A DNA stretch of 64,000 nucleotides from Rosa chinensis (GCF_002994745.2 NC_037094.1:9324501-9388500), one strand, 5' to 3'; counted from the first letter of the stretch, positions 34,276-48,492 are shown. The notes: generated by a model from the sequence alone, not told the origin. Program-made: numbers and translations.

Positions 34276-37200
34276 ATGGCTGCCGTTGAAGAAACAAAAT
34301 CAGTGAAAGAGACTGAAGCGATTGCTCCTGAAGCCGAAGAAGAAGAAGAAGTAGTAGTAGAAGAGGATGAGGAAGAGGACTGGTCATCGGACTCGGACAT
34401 CGGAGATGCATTGGACTATTTGGATTCCAAGGACGACGACGCAGTTGAAGGCGCCTTCACTATCAATTCGCGGCGCCCAAATGCCCATGGGGGCCTTCAC
34501 TCTCGCCCTAACTCCTCTACTCTTCAGCCTCTCTCTAATCGCAACCAGAGGTTCTCCACTCACATCCGAGCTTCGCCGTTAGAGGTAAAATTGCAAAACC
34601 GAAAAGTAGAATTCGTCGATTGATTGCGTCATTGGTGTGTGTAAAAGTTAATTTTATTACCAAGTTGGTGAGTTTAGGAGGTAATTTGGTTGCAAAATTT
34701 ACATTTGGTTGGGTTTAGGAGTGGGAAGGGAGGCATGTTGGGATGTCCAACTCTGTGACGACTGCGATTAGGGAAAGTGTTCGGGACATGGCCACTGGAA
34801 GAACAAAGACTACTGAGAAGGCGGATCGTGCCACTGTTGAGCAGGTGAATGAGAACACCACATTTTATCCATGTTGGTTTTTCTTTAATCATTGTGAATT
34901 TCGAACAATGCAGTTTTGTTTATTGGTTTTGGTGGTTGGCATAATTTTACCAGGCTATTGATCCTAGAACTCGGATGGTGTTATTCAAAATGCTGAATCG
35001 CGGAGTGTTTAAGGATATCAATGGCTGCATTTCTACTGGGAAAGAAGTATGCTTATTTTTGTTATTCCGGAATCTAATTGGTTGACACCGTGTTAATATT
35101 TCTTTAGTGATGATTGGTTGATGACTACTAATTTTTCTTGGAACTTCTGATTCATCATTTTCGTGTTTTTCTCCATTTGTTCTTATTGACAAACTATTCT
35201 TTCTTCTTGAACAGGCAAATGTTTATCATGCAACAAAAGCTGATGGCGGGGAACTGGCAATCAAAGTCTTCAAAACCTCTATTCTTGTTTTTAAGTAAGT
35301 TCACTTAAACTGTTATCTTATTCCAATGACTAAACAAAATTTTAGCAATGTACCAGATGCATTCACCATGTAGGTTTCTGTTGAAAAAAATTGTGAAACA
35401 CTGTTTCATCATCTACTTTTTGTATTGAGGTTCATTGTGTACTTTTCTCAAATTATTCCTTTTTGGTAGTAAGTTTGATGGAGAATTTGACCAAGCAACC
35501 ATAGAGTATAGTACAGGGAAGATAAGATTTTACAGTTTTTGAGATTCAGTTAGTGTGCTGGGTTTTGTTTGTATGTGTTTATTAGTATCTTTCACTTTGT
35601 CTTACTCGTTTTGCTGTCTGAACAACTTCAGGGATAGGGATAGATATGTACAAGGGGACTACAGGTTCAGACATGGATACTGCAAGCACAATCCTAGGAA
35701 AATGGTGAAGACATGGGCCGAGAAAGAAAAAAGGAATTTGATCAGGTTAGACTAACAATACTTTTATATGGGTACATTTAGTTCTTTTGCTGACAGGCAT
35801 CGCTAATTTAACATTCACGAGTCTGCACCTCTCTCTAAAACATATGCACATTGCTTTTAGCCTGAACTTATAAAATTCGTCTTCCAGCCCCTCTGAGTCT
35901 ATGATTTTATTTTTAAGCTGGTTTTTCCAAGCCAGTTGATTTGTGATGGTTTGTTAAAATGCAGGCTAAAGGCTGAAGGAATTAGGTGCCCAGAAGTAGG
36001 TCCTCTAAGACTTCATGTTCTGGTGATGGAATTCATAGGTATTCTGTGGTGCCTACTTTGAATGTTAACCCGTTTTATGTATATTGGCAAGTCCAAGTGG
36101 TTGTCAATCTTGAGTCTAGGCTTCGGAACCGATACTTTTAACATTTTCTGGTTACAGTACTCTTGACTGTTGTATTCTATTACAGGTAAGGATGGTTGGG
36201 CAGCGCCACGCCTAAAGGATGCTGCATTATCACTTGACAAGCTACGAGAAGGTTATATGGAGGTGTGCTCATATCTTTGTACACATGCCCTGAAAACTCT
36301 CATACTTGCGGCCCACTACTCTATACATTATCATTGGGCAACCTTTGATAACAATGTGTTTTTCTATTAGGTTTTACAATTGATATTTCTTCTTGTTTCT
36401 GGAATAAAGTCAGTGATTTTTTTATATTCCAGATGGTTATTGCTATGCGAACATTATATCAGAAGTGCAAACTGGTGCATGGAGATCTCAGTGAATACAA
36501 CATACTTTATTTTGAGGTGAGTATTGCAATCAACCACCCTAAAGATCAAACTCATATATAAATTTTATTTATATCTTCCCTTGATCGCAGGGCCACTTGT
36601 ATATCATCGATGTCTCTCAATCAGTTGATCTCGACCACCCTCATGCTCTTGATTTCCTACGTGAAGATTGTGTCCATGTATCCGTAAGTTCGTCTCACCA
36701 AATTCGCTGGCTGTAGTTTATCATTGTCTTGGGAAGTAGCACATTATGTATTCAGATCTATGAGCTTATCAAGCATTTGGTGGTACACAGGATTTCTTCA
36801 AAAAACATGGTGTAGCTGTCATGGCAATTCGAGAGCTCTTTGACTTTATAGTGGATCCATGTATTGCTGATGATGATATAGACAGTTATCTGGAGAAGGT
36901 TCGGTTCCTTTTGCTCTCTATTATGAATTCTTGGGCTCCTATTAGTTAGTATATCATAAATACGTGTTTGGCTTCAGGTACAACAAAAAATCATGGCAAG
37001 AGGAGATATGACAGCAGAGGAGGAAATTGCAGATGCTGTATTTGTGCAGGTGATGAGACTGCAACTGCGTTATTGAACCAGTTCCTTGTATCTTTAAACA
37101 AGATTGCATTTTGGTCTAATTGTGGGTACCCAAAAGTTTAGGATATTCACTTGTTCTTTCCTTTTCCTCTTATTTCCAGTCATACATTCCAAAGACGCTA

Positions 37201-37623
37201 GATAACGTGAAGAATGCGGAGGCGGACGTAATACGATTAACCAGTGGTGAGGACACTGGAGACATGTACTATAAAACTATTACAGGATTAAAGGAGGCTC
37301 TTCCGAAAGGCCAACCAGCTCCACCTGAGAAAGATCAGGAACATGATGGTAATGCCCTGGAAGAGTCCTTGGTCGATCCGGTTGGTGGTCCTGAAGCTCA
37401 TGAGACCGAGTCTGACTCTGGTACAGATGAAGAAAGCTCAAGTGACTCAGAAGGGAATTCCCCATCAAAATCCAAGGCACAGGATCCTCTTGATAAGAAA
37501 GCTGCTAGAAAAGAGAACAAGAAGAAAGTGAAAGAAGAGAAGAGGGAAGCTCGGAAAACTAAAGTGCCGAAGGCTGATAAGAAGAGAAAGAAAAAGATAG
37601 CCAAAGCCCACAAGACTAGATAG
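34276..37623 (+). CDS. RIO1: Serine/threonine-protein kinase RIO1
   Basis: Twelve exons give 557 residues: 34276-34584, 34719-34844, 34954-35046, 35215-35294, 35632-35745, 35965-36038, 36186-36262, 36433-36516, 36591-36683, 36791-36898, 36978-37049 and 37180-37623. RIO1 is an atypical kinase/ATPase that acts in late cytoplasmic maturation of the 40S subunit (release of assembly factors, 18S rRNA 3' processing). Visible motifs: the RIO nucleotide loop STGKEANVYHA (about residues 172-182), [13 protein letters not shown] with the ATP lysine, catalytic HGDLSEYN (D309), and the metal-binding Asp in [19 protein letters not shown] (D326). The N-terminus is very acidic (Glu/Asp runs). The C-terminus from about 440 is acidic/Ser then strongly lysine-rich ([14 protein letters not shown]), as in other RIO1 proteins. 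The start is the first in-frame ATG. The gene lies between UBA5 and the uncharacterised gene at 38074. Confidence 0.95.
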
Positions 37624-38073
37624 CTGACATGGTTAGGCACAGTACAACATTTACATAGTTAAAATTTTGAAATTTTGCCTATTTACCGGTACCATTTTGT
37701 TAAAATATGAGATGTGACGGCTATATAATTAGATCAATAACCACTTTAAAATTTTGATATTTGGTGGATTTGTTTCCTTTCCCATTTGAAAACGTTTCTC
37801 TAGTCTTGATTATGAGTCGAATTTGAGGGGACTAATCAATAGCCAGCCCCTCAAACCAAATTAGTTAATTCAAAAACTTGATAGAGAGTTTACTGCATAT
37901 AGGGGTTTTCTCAGCAAATAAAAATTTTGTTTTGCAAAAAAGGAAATGAAAATAACAACTCCCCTACGACGTCGTTTTGCTGATATCCTCAAGCTTGCAA
38001 CTTTAAAAACCCAATTTTAGCACCAAAAGAAAATCAAAACAATTCTTCTTCTTCTTCTTCGCGGGACGCAAAA

Positions 38074-39923
38074 ATGTCGAGCCCTCCTGCAGAGGAAACC
38101 CTAGCAGAACCAGCAGCAGCATCTGAAGAAGAAGAAGAAGAAGAAGCAGAGCAGAAGGTCTCCGACACCGACAACAGCGAGCAATCGCAAGAATGGGAGA
38201 CCATGGCTCGAGCTTGGCTCTCGTCTTTCCCCGAGGCCAAAGCTGTGTCCATGGACGAGGTCGAGGCCTGGATCGACTCCAACTTCGATTTCATACCTGA
38301 AGGCATCAAATCCATGCCTCGCCTTGACGTCTGTCACCGCCTCATCGCTATCCAGAACTGCATGAGGTCCGCCAATCAGGTCCTAATTCTTATGATTTGC
38401 GTTTCATTTTTGCTAATCGTTAGGTTTCAGTTTAATTTTCATGTAATTAAGCTAATTGGGATCGGTTACTTTGAGACTTGGGAGGCTTGACTTCAGAATT
38501 ATTAGTGTGAACTGTGAAGTAAGGGAAGTGAACCAAGTGCAAAAATTAACAAGGAAATTGAGGTTTGTGGTGTTCTAGATAGGGTTAGAATTTAAGATGA
38601 TGTAAATTTATGGGGAGAAAAACCGTTACAAACGTCGAAATGGGAGTTAAGTGAGCATTTTGTTGTCTAATGGATAAGTTTTGATGTTATTTCTATAATA
38701 TTATTGACAAATTAGGAGAAAGAAGAAGATCAAGGTGATATTCCACATGCTCGATTTCAACGCACTGATCAGTGGAGACCGGTTTATATTTGGTTAGAAT
38801 CTTTGAATAGAGACGACGTTGTGAAATCCAGAGATATAAGTGAGTGGCTAACTTCGAACCCGAAAATCCAAGAGTACTTGTGCTCTAGGCATTCTCGGTA
38901 TCATTTGATGCACTACATCAAGAAATGCCATATGAAGATTCTGAAGAGGCGGGAAAGGAAGAAGGTATCAAATACTTCTTGTGTTAGCCCAATAGCCTAG
39001 AATTTTTCAAGTGTCTCTCTGAAGATGTAGATGCTTCACATCTACCAGTAAGATTTTTTAATCTCAGAGGCTAGTTTTCGGTTGTAGTTGTGGCCTCAAA
39101 CAATAATTATCATTGTTTAACTTGAAAAGTGTTTTTTTCTTTTTTTCTTTTTTAAATTTCAAATTAACGGATGCATTCACTAGATGATAATGATCTAATT
39201 ATAAGTTTCACTTGAATGTTGAATTTATGAAATTGCTACAATATAATAAGTTACTCTTGCTATTGTTGAACAGGGTGTCCAGCAGTCTGACACACCAGCG
39301 TCTCTGAAGGTTCACAAAGATGTGGAGATGAAAAGAGAAGCTCCACTAGCCTGTAAGGACCGCTTATATTTATAGTGTTATTCTACACATTTTAGGGGAT
39401 ATTTTAATGCCTACTGCAAATGGAATAGCTTCATTCCTTTGTGGGATGAAGGCACAACACCATTCTTTAGTTGGCTGCACTATAAAGAATGGAGCCTGAC
39501 CTTAAATAGACAGCAAATGGAAAGTCCAGGAAGTCTTAAGATTGAATGCTGTTGGAAGCAACAATGGAAACTCCATTTAGACGCTATAAGATGCTTCTGG
39601 ACTAACTCAAATGCTGTGCCGCATGCATGTTGCTTTTTGCTCACTTATTCTTGTCTTTCTGACTCAGTTTTATTGTTTCAACCTTCTGTAGGCACTAATT
39701 TAATCAATGTACCTCAAGATAGTGATCTATTTATGATGAAACGAAAGGAAGCACTTGAGAAATTTCAGATGTAAGTGGACGATAGATTTTGTGCGCTTCA
39801 TTTCATGAACCAGACCTTATGTTTCTGTTCAGTTACTGACCCTGTTTCGGTGGTTTCAGCTTAGTGGAGCTTGAGAAGCTGCTTGCCCCTACGTTCTTAA
39901 AGCGTGGAGATGGAAACAAGTGA
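38074..39923 (+). CDS. Uncharacterised 258-residue plant protein
   Basis: Five exons with GT/AG borders join in frame: 38074-38379, 38716-38964, 39274-39352, 39692-39770 and 39860-39923. I do not recognise the family. The N-terminus (residues 1-50) is acidic, with a Glu run (SEEEEEEEAEQK). Residues about 45-105 form a compact predicted-helical block (WETMARAWLSSFPEAKAVS, WIDSNFDFIPEGI, RLIAIQNCMRS). Exon 2 gives a basic, aromatic block (TDQWRPVYIWLESLNRD, SEWLTSNPKIQEYL, then HYIKKCHMKILKRRERKK), which looks like a winged-helix-like or other small helical fold. The C-terminus is helical (KRKEALEKFQI, LVELEKLLAP). There is no signal peptide or membrane segment. Continuous frames across four introns and good splice sites argue for a real gene. 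It follows RIO1 by about 450 bp on the same strand. Confidence 0.8.
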
Positions 39924-41053
39924 AAGAATTCTGAAGCACCAGACTAGCATCTGTGCCCTGCCCCTGCACTTTTTTTTTTAATAATTTAATTTTTAATTTT
40001 TTTTTTTCTGTAGTCTAGTAAGGGCTTTAACTAATGAAAGAAAAACCACATTTTTCCATATGTAAAGCAAGCTTTGAACGAGCTGGGTTAAATTCTCTTG
40101 TTGACCTTGATCAACTCTGTCTATAGTTTCTTTGATTGAAGGCTCTGAAGCCATTTTAACCCTCCTAGTTGACTATGAGACACCTGAGGGGCCACGACAG
40201 ATGCGAACGTGAAACAAAGTAGGTAGGGCTGGAGTTGGTCCCATTTCATAGACTATATTGTGTAGAACATGGTCCCTTAAAAGTTTGATGCAGAGTATGA
40301 TTGATTTAATATAGATATTTTCAGAATTCAGATTCACATGTTTGGACTAAAGCAAATGCCCCAAGTATTCTTAGGGACGGCTCTCTCAATTTGGTACCGT
40401 GTTCACATGAAGTTCTCTTATCCTACTAATTTGGTTACACAAAAACACCATTTGGCAGCTCATTGCTACCTTATACTGCAAGGTTGTATAATAAGACTAA
40501 CTGAGAATTCCAAAAAATCATTACGTAACAAAAGGCGTGGGAGTGTGGAATTATGTTTTTTGTTTATATAATTATAGTGGGTTTTGGCTACAGAAACCTT
40601 TGAATCGAACAAAAAGAAAAAAAAAAAAGAAGAAGAAAAAACCGTTGGATGCAGCTTCTTGGAAGATTACAATATTGGGGATATTAGCACTAGTGTGTTT
40701 GAGTATCTTACTTGGAACAGGCTCAACAAGAAGGTCAACATGACACCATCGTAGGGCCATCCATTTTTTCTCTCTCTCTTTTAATGAAAGAAACTTGAAC
40801 AGAAGCATCAAGATGAAGAAGCAAATACGAAAACTTCTACATCCAAATGGAAAGAAGGAATATTCCTCTTTAGTTTTAAAAGGAAAGATATTATATTTAC
40901 CCAAGTATGGAAACAAATGTTTTAAATGGAGAGTGATTTGTTGGCCTGTTACAAATTTGGCTGAGACATCAATGCTGTAGTTTTCATTGGGGTTTGTTCA
41001 TTTTTCGGACAGGTTCGTCAAACTCATTGGGAACTAGCCTTCCCCAAGCACAA

Positions 41054-44000
41054 ATGGAGGGCTCAAGCTTCTTGTCCCTGAAAGTTGCTCTGATACTGGT
41101 TCTCTTGTTGCATTACACAGCAGCTCATAGCCACAATAAGCATGCAGGCGACGGGGTTCAGCCGCTTTCCAAGGTTCAAATCCACAGAGCTGTTTATGAG
41201 CTTCATGAAAATGCTTCGCTCAAAGCATACCCTGCACTTCTTGGTATGAAGGTACGTGTTGCACTTCAACTACTTGATCTTTTCACTGTTAATTGCCAGA
41301 TATCTTTTTTTTTTTTAAAATGAGTTTGGGTCACTTTATGTTCAGGGAGAAGATTCTGAGTGGGTAACTGTGAAAGTTGATAGTCCTAATCCTTCTGGAG
41401 ATGATTGGTTGGCAGTTTTTTCTCCTGCAAATTTCGAGTAATGTTCTAACCTTTTTATCAAGTGCATTGCTTGGATAAATACAATTCAGTGTCATAAAAA
41501 TGAATCTATATATTATGGCAGCTCATCGACTTGTCCATCTACCGACTCCAGACAACAGGCTCCATACATATGCTCAGCTCCGATCAAGGTGTGTGTTATT
41601 GCTGTATCATCTATATATCTTCGAATTTGAGGAAATTATAGGGCTTTTAATATGCTATAAGAACTGTCGTACTGAATTTTGTTGCTTTCATTTCAGTACA
41701 TGTTTGCGAATGATTCCAGTGCTGATTATACAAAGACTGGCAAAGGAACTTTCAAACTTCAGTTGATCAATCAAAGGGAAGATTTTTCATTTGCATTGTT
41801 CTCAGGCGGGCTATCAAACGTATGCTTATTTATCCTCTCTTCCAGCTCAGTGGTTGCTATTTGAAATACTAATGTCTACTTAACAGTTTAACCCTGTGTG
41901 TGTGGTTTCAATAAAGGCATTTGTTTTCTAAGTATATATTCATCAAATGCAGCCAAAATTGGTGGCAGTTTCTAGTGCTATAAGTTTCTTGAATCCGAAA
42001 GCACCCCTTTACCCTCGTCTTGCTCAAGGAAAGCAATGGGATGAAGTAAGTTCATACATACATGACTCAGTATTTTCATAAATTCATGGAGTCTCCACTG
42101 GCTCCAGATTGAACCCATTATTGTTGAGGCTAAGAACTCAAGTAAGCAAAAATGTAATGGATGATAGTGGGTAAGAATATATATGCAACCAAGTTTCTAA
42201 ATATGTTCTTGTTCTCTTATGCAGATGACAGTAACCTGGACAAGTGGCTATAACATTGATGAAGCTGTACCTTTTGTTGAGTGGGGTCTAAAGGGAGAGG
42301 CTCAAACCCGATCTCCAGCAGGAACATTGACTTTTACACGAGAGAGCATGTGTGGTATGGATCATATGATCAATCTAATTTACCCACGTAAATGCCACAT
42401 AATAGACCTTAATCTAAGAGTTCTTCTTGTAATGCAGGTCCACCAGCTCGAACAGTTGGTTGGCGCGATCCTGGTTTCATCCACACTAGTTTCTTAAAGG
42501 ACCTTTGGCCAAATTCATTGTATGCAGCTTCAATATTAATTTGATTTCTTAAAATGAACTGTAAAGAGATATCTGTTCTGTACCTAAGGCTGTTATGTGT
42601 ATATGCAGGTACAATTACAAGCTCGGTCATAGGTCATCTAATGGTTCCTATATTTGGAGCAAGTCTTACTCTTTCAAGTCATCACCATATCCCGGTCAGG
42701 ACTCATTGCAGCGTGTAGTTATATTTGGAGACATGGGAAAGGTATCAACCTTGGTGGAAAATGTTGGCCACTACATGAACACTTGTCAGACATATGTAGC
42801 ATTTATTTTCTATAACTAGCTCTCTCCATGGTTACCTATGTTCATACAAGATTGAGTTTGCTTTCCTCCCACGAATTTCAGGCTGAGCGCGATGGTTCAA
42901 ATGAATACAGTAATTATCAGCCGGGTTCACTCAATACTACTGATCAACTGATCAAGGACTTAGATAACATTGACATAGTTTTCCACATAGGAGACATCTC
43001 CTATGCCAATGGATACATCTCACAGTGGGACCAGTTCACATCACAGGTTGAGCCTATTGCATCGACTGTACCATATATGATTGCAAGGTATGTAAACTTG
43101 TTTTATCCTTATTCCTGTGAATGAACACATCTGTTTGATATATATAAGTTCACATTGTCCTCTGAAACTTCATAAAATGCTCCAACAGTGGTAATCATGA
43201 ACGAGATACACCAGGGACCGGATCCTTCTATAACGGTAATGATGCAGGTGGTGAATGTGGTGTGCTAGCTGAGACTATGTTTTATGTTCCTGCCGAGAAC
43301 CGAGCTAAGTTCTGGTAAATAACTTGTACTACTTACTATGGCTGATTACATTAGAGACTTTATATGAGTTTATGTTTTATGTTATTTTTAAGGAAAACAG
43401 AAAAACTGTACCACCAGTCATTCAGCGGGCTAGTTTCAAAATATATCATAGTGGGTTCTTGTAGGCTAAGTCTTCAACTATGTATCTTAATCCCCTTAAA
43501 GAAATCAACTGTAATTGTTGTTTACAGGTACTCAACAGATTATGGCATGTTCCACTTCTGTGTAGCTGACACTGAACATGACTGGAGGGAAGGAACTGAG
43601 CAGTACAAATTTATTGAGAAATGCCTTGCATCAGTTGACAGGCAGAAACAGCCTTGGCTGATATTCACTGCTCATCGTGTTCTTGGTTATTCCTCCAACT
43701 TATATTATGTGTTGGATGGTTCATTTGAAGAGCCAATGGGTAGGGAAAGCATGCAAAAGCTATGGCAAAAGTACAAGGTGGATATTGCTTTCTATGGCCA
43801 TGTCCATAACTATGAAAGAATATGCCCCATTTACCAGGTATGCAAAACACAATGGCATTTACTGTGAAACTGCAACACTTTCGGATTTTCCACACACGTT
43901 TTATTTGCCTCATGCATGAATATTCAAATTTTGTGCTGCAGAATCAATGTGTAAACACAGAAAAATCCCATTATTCTGGGACTGTGAATGGAACAATCCA

Positions 44001-44247
44001 CATTGTTGTTGGAGGAGGAGGCAGTCACTTATCAGAATTTAGCCCAGTGCAGACCACTTGGAGCCTTCACAAAGATCAAGACTTTGGCTTTGTAAAACTC
44101 ACAGCATTTAACCACTCATCACTTCTCATGGAGTACAAGAAGAGCAGTGACGGTAATGTCTATGATTCCTTTACTATCTCAAGGGACTACAGGGACGTCT
44201 TGGCATGCGTGCATGACGGTTGTGAGCCAACTACCTTAGCTAAATGA
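41054..44247 (+). CDS. Purple acid phosphatase, PAP27/PAP1 type
   Basis: Twelve exons give 621 residues: 41054-41251, 41346-41437, 41522-41588, 41697-41819, 41953-42045, 42225-42354, 42438-42519, 42609-42741, 42882-43087, 43189-43314, 43528-43837 and 43942-44247. It begins with a signal peptide (LKVALILVLLLHYTAA), so the product is probably secreted or vacuolar. A fibronectin-like N-terminal domain precedes the metallophosphatase domain. All five metal motifs are visible: FGDMG (D303), GDISY (D344, Y347), GNHE (N377, H378), TAHR (H466) and GHVH (H508, H510), plus a C-terminal PAP domain (SFTISRDYRD). Arabidopsis relatives are often labelled 'probable inactive', but the ligands are present here. 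An alternative upstream ATG at 40994 adds 20 residues before the signal peptide and is less likely. A broken tandem copy follows at 45040. Confidence 0.92.
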
Positions 44248-47200
44248 TGAAGTAGATCATCTTACACTTTCGATGATCAAACTGTGGATGTACACTTGAC
44301 AAGAAACTTACCACTGAGAAAATAAGTTGTTTATACAACTGATTTTAGGGTATCAGAATTGGTATCAAATGAAATCCACAGTTCATTTGTTACAGTCTTA
44401 CAGAATATTATTTGGTCAACCTATATGTCATTCTCCCCTCCCCTCCCCTCTTTTGATACAGATTGGTTTAAGCATATATTCAAATAACAGTCTATCTTGA
44501 CCCTGTGTTTGATGCATGGACTATGCTAAATTATGCTTAAAGACCTCCTGTATTTGGGATGTGTTCACATTAATTTGCTTATGCTACTGATTTGGATATA
44601 TAAAAACACCATTTGTCAGGTCATTAGGGTTTTTAATTAACCATATATAATTTTATAATCACTCAGGTAAGAATTCTGAGAAAGAAGACCCTATTTTCTG
44701 CAGAAAAGTTATTTATATGATTTTTCAGTTGAATGGCTTTTCTTGGAAGATAATCAGAAAGAGAACTTTGAGTACTATTTGAGATATTATTTAATCTCAC
44801 GTGATACAGGCTTAACAAGCAGTCATCAGAACGCCAGCATCTTAATCCATCCTTTATTCATCTTTTCCTTTTGTCTGAGTTGAAGAAAGTATTTTTACAA
44901 ATTAGCAACAAAATGACTAGTCAAAATGTCAAATACGAACATTATCAATTAGAAAAGGCAAGAAGAAATAAGTGCATTAATATAACATACATGTCTACAC
45001 TCAAAAGATGACAATGAGTGTTAGAGACTAAAGACACATTTGGTTGGCGACTGCTCTATAAAATGTTTGATCATTTTGGATCACATCACTCACACACATT
45101 ATGGCCTGGAGAGCTTCAGCTTCTTCTTGTCCCTTAAACTTGCCCTGTTATCGGTTTTCTTATTGAATTTAACAGCAGTTCATAGTCACAATAAGCATGG
45201 AGGTGATGGGGTACAGCCACTGTCCAAGATTCAAATCCAGAGAGATGTTTATAAGCTTCATGAAAATGCTTCTGTCACGGCAAACCCAGTCCTTCTTGGC
45301 ACCAAGGTAATGTAGTATATCAACTAGCTACTTATTTTTACTATTAGCCACGTTCTTTTTGTCATGAAGAACAAGTGCTGCAGGGGGAAGATTCTCAATG
45401 GGTAACGGTGGAAGTTGGCACTCCCAAGCCTTCTGAAGTTGATTGGTTGGCAGTCTTTTCTCCTGCAAATTTCAAGTATGTCCATCTAAATTACTCCTCT
45501 GATGACTAAAATTCTATATATATTATACTTGTACTTAACAAAACCTTAGTCTGATATGAATCGCTGGTTATTCCGTAATAGCTACTAGAGAGTGTCTAAC
45601 ATAGTACACTAGAGAGTGTAACCTTTTTCCTTTTTTGATAACTACTGGTATTGAAGGGGGAATTTGATCTCGACCTCTTGGATATACGTATAAAATATAA
45701 TGCTCTAAACCACTGGAGCTACAAGCCCTCATAAATCGTTCATATGATGTTTTCTGCACTGTCCTTTAGTTTCCTCTACCTTTATATTGAAAGCTTGTAG
45801 ATTAAAGAAGTTAGTCTATTATGGCAGTTCATCGACTTGTACACTTAATGATGACCTATATGCTCCATGTATAGGCACAGCTCCTATAAAGGTACATATT
45901 CTTGGCTTGTTGCAACATATTTCTTTATCAGTTAGATATTATAGCACTTTGTATGTTCTATTAGTACTGAGATCTTCTTGTTCTCGTTTCAGTACAGGTT
46001 TGCCAATGATTCCAATTCTGATTATTCAAAGACAGGAAAAACATCTTTAAAATTTCAATTGATCAATCAAAGGGAAGATTTTTCATTTGCATTATTCTCC
46101 GGTGGGCTGTCAAATGTGCGTTTGTGTTACCTCTCTTTCAGCTAATCGCTTGCTTCCTACAATATTTCACATCACAGATTCAGTATCAAAATTTTAGTAG
46201 TCCATATTATATATTGACTCAAGTTCATATTTTGTAATGCAGCCAAAACTGGTAGCTGTTTCTAATGTTATAACTTTTGCAAATCCAAAGGCACCCCTTT
46301 ACCCCCGTCTTGCTCTAGGGCAGCACTGGGATGAAGTAAGTTTATGTCATTAGGATTTAGTACTTATTCTTTGGTTATATAGATGTGCAACAAGTTATGA
46401 AAATTTTGTTTGCTCTTAATGCAGATGACAGTGACCTGGACAAGCGGCTATAATATTGATGAAGCTGTACCTCTTGTTGAATATTGGGGTATCAAGGGAG
46501 AGTCTCAAACTAGCTCTCCAGCAGGAACATTAACTTTTACTCGAGAGACCATGTGCGGTATGGATCATATGATCAGTTTGATTTGAAGTTTTTGAACAGA
46601 AGAACCAACTGAATGCCACATTTTGCAGGTCCACCAGCCCGAACAGTTGGCTGGCGCGATCCTGGTTTCATCCACACAGGTTTTCTGAAAGATTTGTGGC
46701 CAAATTCTTTGTATGCAGCTTGAATACTAGATTCATTTCTTTTACATGAAACTATAAGAATATCATTTGAGATGGCAGTTCTGTTCTGAAGGATGTTATA
46801 TGCTGATTGTCTATGCCTGCAGGTACACTTACAAGCTTGGCCATAGTTTATCTAATAGTTCTTATATCTGGAGCAAGTCCTACTCTTTCAAGTCATCACC
46901 TTATCCTGGGCAGGACTCATTGCAGCATGTTGTTATGTTTGGTGACATGGGAAAGGTAACCTCAAGAAAATATATCGGAGGACTATAGATGCCTAGATGT
47001 TTATCTTTGTTCATGCAAATGAGAATAAATTGCGTGCTTTCCTTTCCTCCCACAAATTTCAGGCCGAGCGTGACGGCTCTAACGAATATGCTGATTATCA
47101 GCCCGGATCTCTCATTACCAGGGATCAACTGGTCAAGGAGTTGGATGGAGTTGACATAGTTTTTCACATAGGAGATATGGCCTATTCCAATGGATACATC

Positions 47201-47992
47201 TCACAGTGGGATCAGTTCACATCGCAGGTGAAGCCGATTGCATCAACTGTACCATATATGGTTGCAAGGTTTGGAAACATCATTTTGAGATATAAAACTG
47301 TATGTTACATTTATTTTCCTCTGTAGCTTACAGCAACTGTTCCAACAGTGGCAATCATGAAAGAGATGTACCAGGGACAGGATCCTTCTCCGACGGTAAT
47401 GATTAGGGTGGTGAATGTGGTGTGGTAGCCGAGACTATGTTCTATGTGCCTGCTGAGAACAGAGCTAAGTTCTGGTATACTACTTAAATTCTCCTATATA
47501 AGACTTGTTTGACAAGCAAGATCTGATATATTGAAGCTCCTAATGAAAACCATATCGGAATTGTTAAACACAGGTACTCAACAGATTATGGAAAGTTCCA
47601 CTTCTGCATAGCAGACAGTGAGCATGATTGGAGAGAAGGTTCAGAGCTGTACAAATTCATTGAGAAATGCCTTGCATCGGCTGACAGGCAGAAACAGCCT
47701 TGGCTGATTTTCGCTGCTCATCGCGTTCTTGGTTATTCCTCGGCTTATTGGAATGATGGTTCTTTTGGAGAACCAATGGCAAGGGAAAACTTACAAAAGC
47801 TTTGGCAGAAGTGCAAGGTGGACATTGCATTTTTCGGCCATATCCACAACTATGAAAGAACATGCCCAATTTATCAGAACCAGTGTGTGAACTCGGAAAC
47901 ATCTCATTATTCCGGAACTGTGAATGGAACAATCCATGCAGTTGTTGGTGGAGGAGCTAGGGAGCCACTTATCAGGTTTCGGACCAGTGCAG

Positions 47993-48481
47993 TGTAAAAA
48001 CCATATACATGCTCACAACATATGCACATCAACTCGACAATAATCATAAAAGGATCAAGGCTTACCTTTAGCAATCATAGGCATGGATTCCATCTCTGCA
48101 GCTGCAAACACTATCACTGAATATGGTCTTCTGTTACTTACCAACTTGCTTCTCAATGGACAGAACAATTTGCAAAAAACGTGGTAGTAATCAGGGACCA
48201 ATTCATCTTATTTATATAGGTGACTTAACCCTCAAGAAGTTTCCCATTAAAGCATTCCTTATCGGATTAGGTTTCCTAGTTAGATTCTTAATGTATCACA
48301 ATCTTGTAGCCTTTCTTGTAGACTAAGAAATGGATTACTATCCTTAATGAATTGATACACTGCTTCATTAAGTTACTAGTATTGATTTACAGTTTGTGTC
48401 CATATTGAACTAGTTTTGACACTAAGCTAATTATCAATTTACTATATGTTAATGTGTGACAAGTCCATGTTGATTCTAACA
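47993..48481 (-). repeat. Copia LTR (3' LTR of the element), 489 bp
   Basis: TG...CA termini. It adjoins the target duplication TGCAG on the left and the polypurine tract on the right. It is the intact partner of the MULE-interrupted LTR at 50972-53362. Confidence 0.95.
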
Positions 48482-48482
48482 A

Positions 48483-48492
48483 TCTCCCCCTT
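48483..48492 (-). other. Polypurine tract of the copia element
   Basis: TCTCCCCCTT on the plus strand is AAGGGGGAGA on the element strand, directly before the 3' LTR. This is the plus-strand priming site of LTR retrotransposons. Confidence 0.85.
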
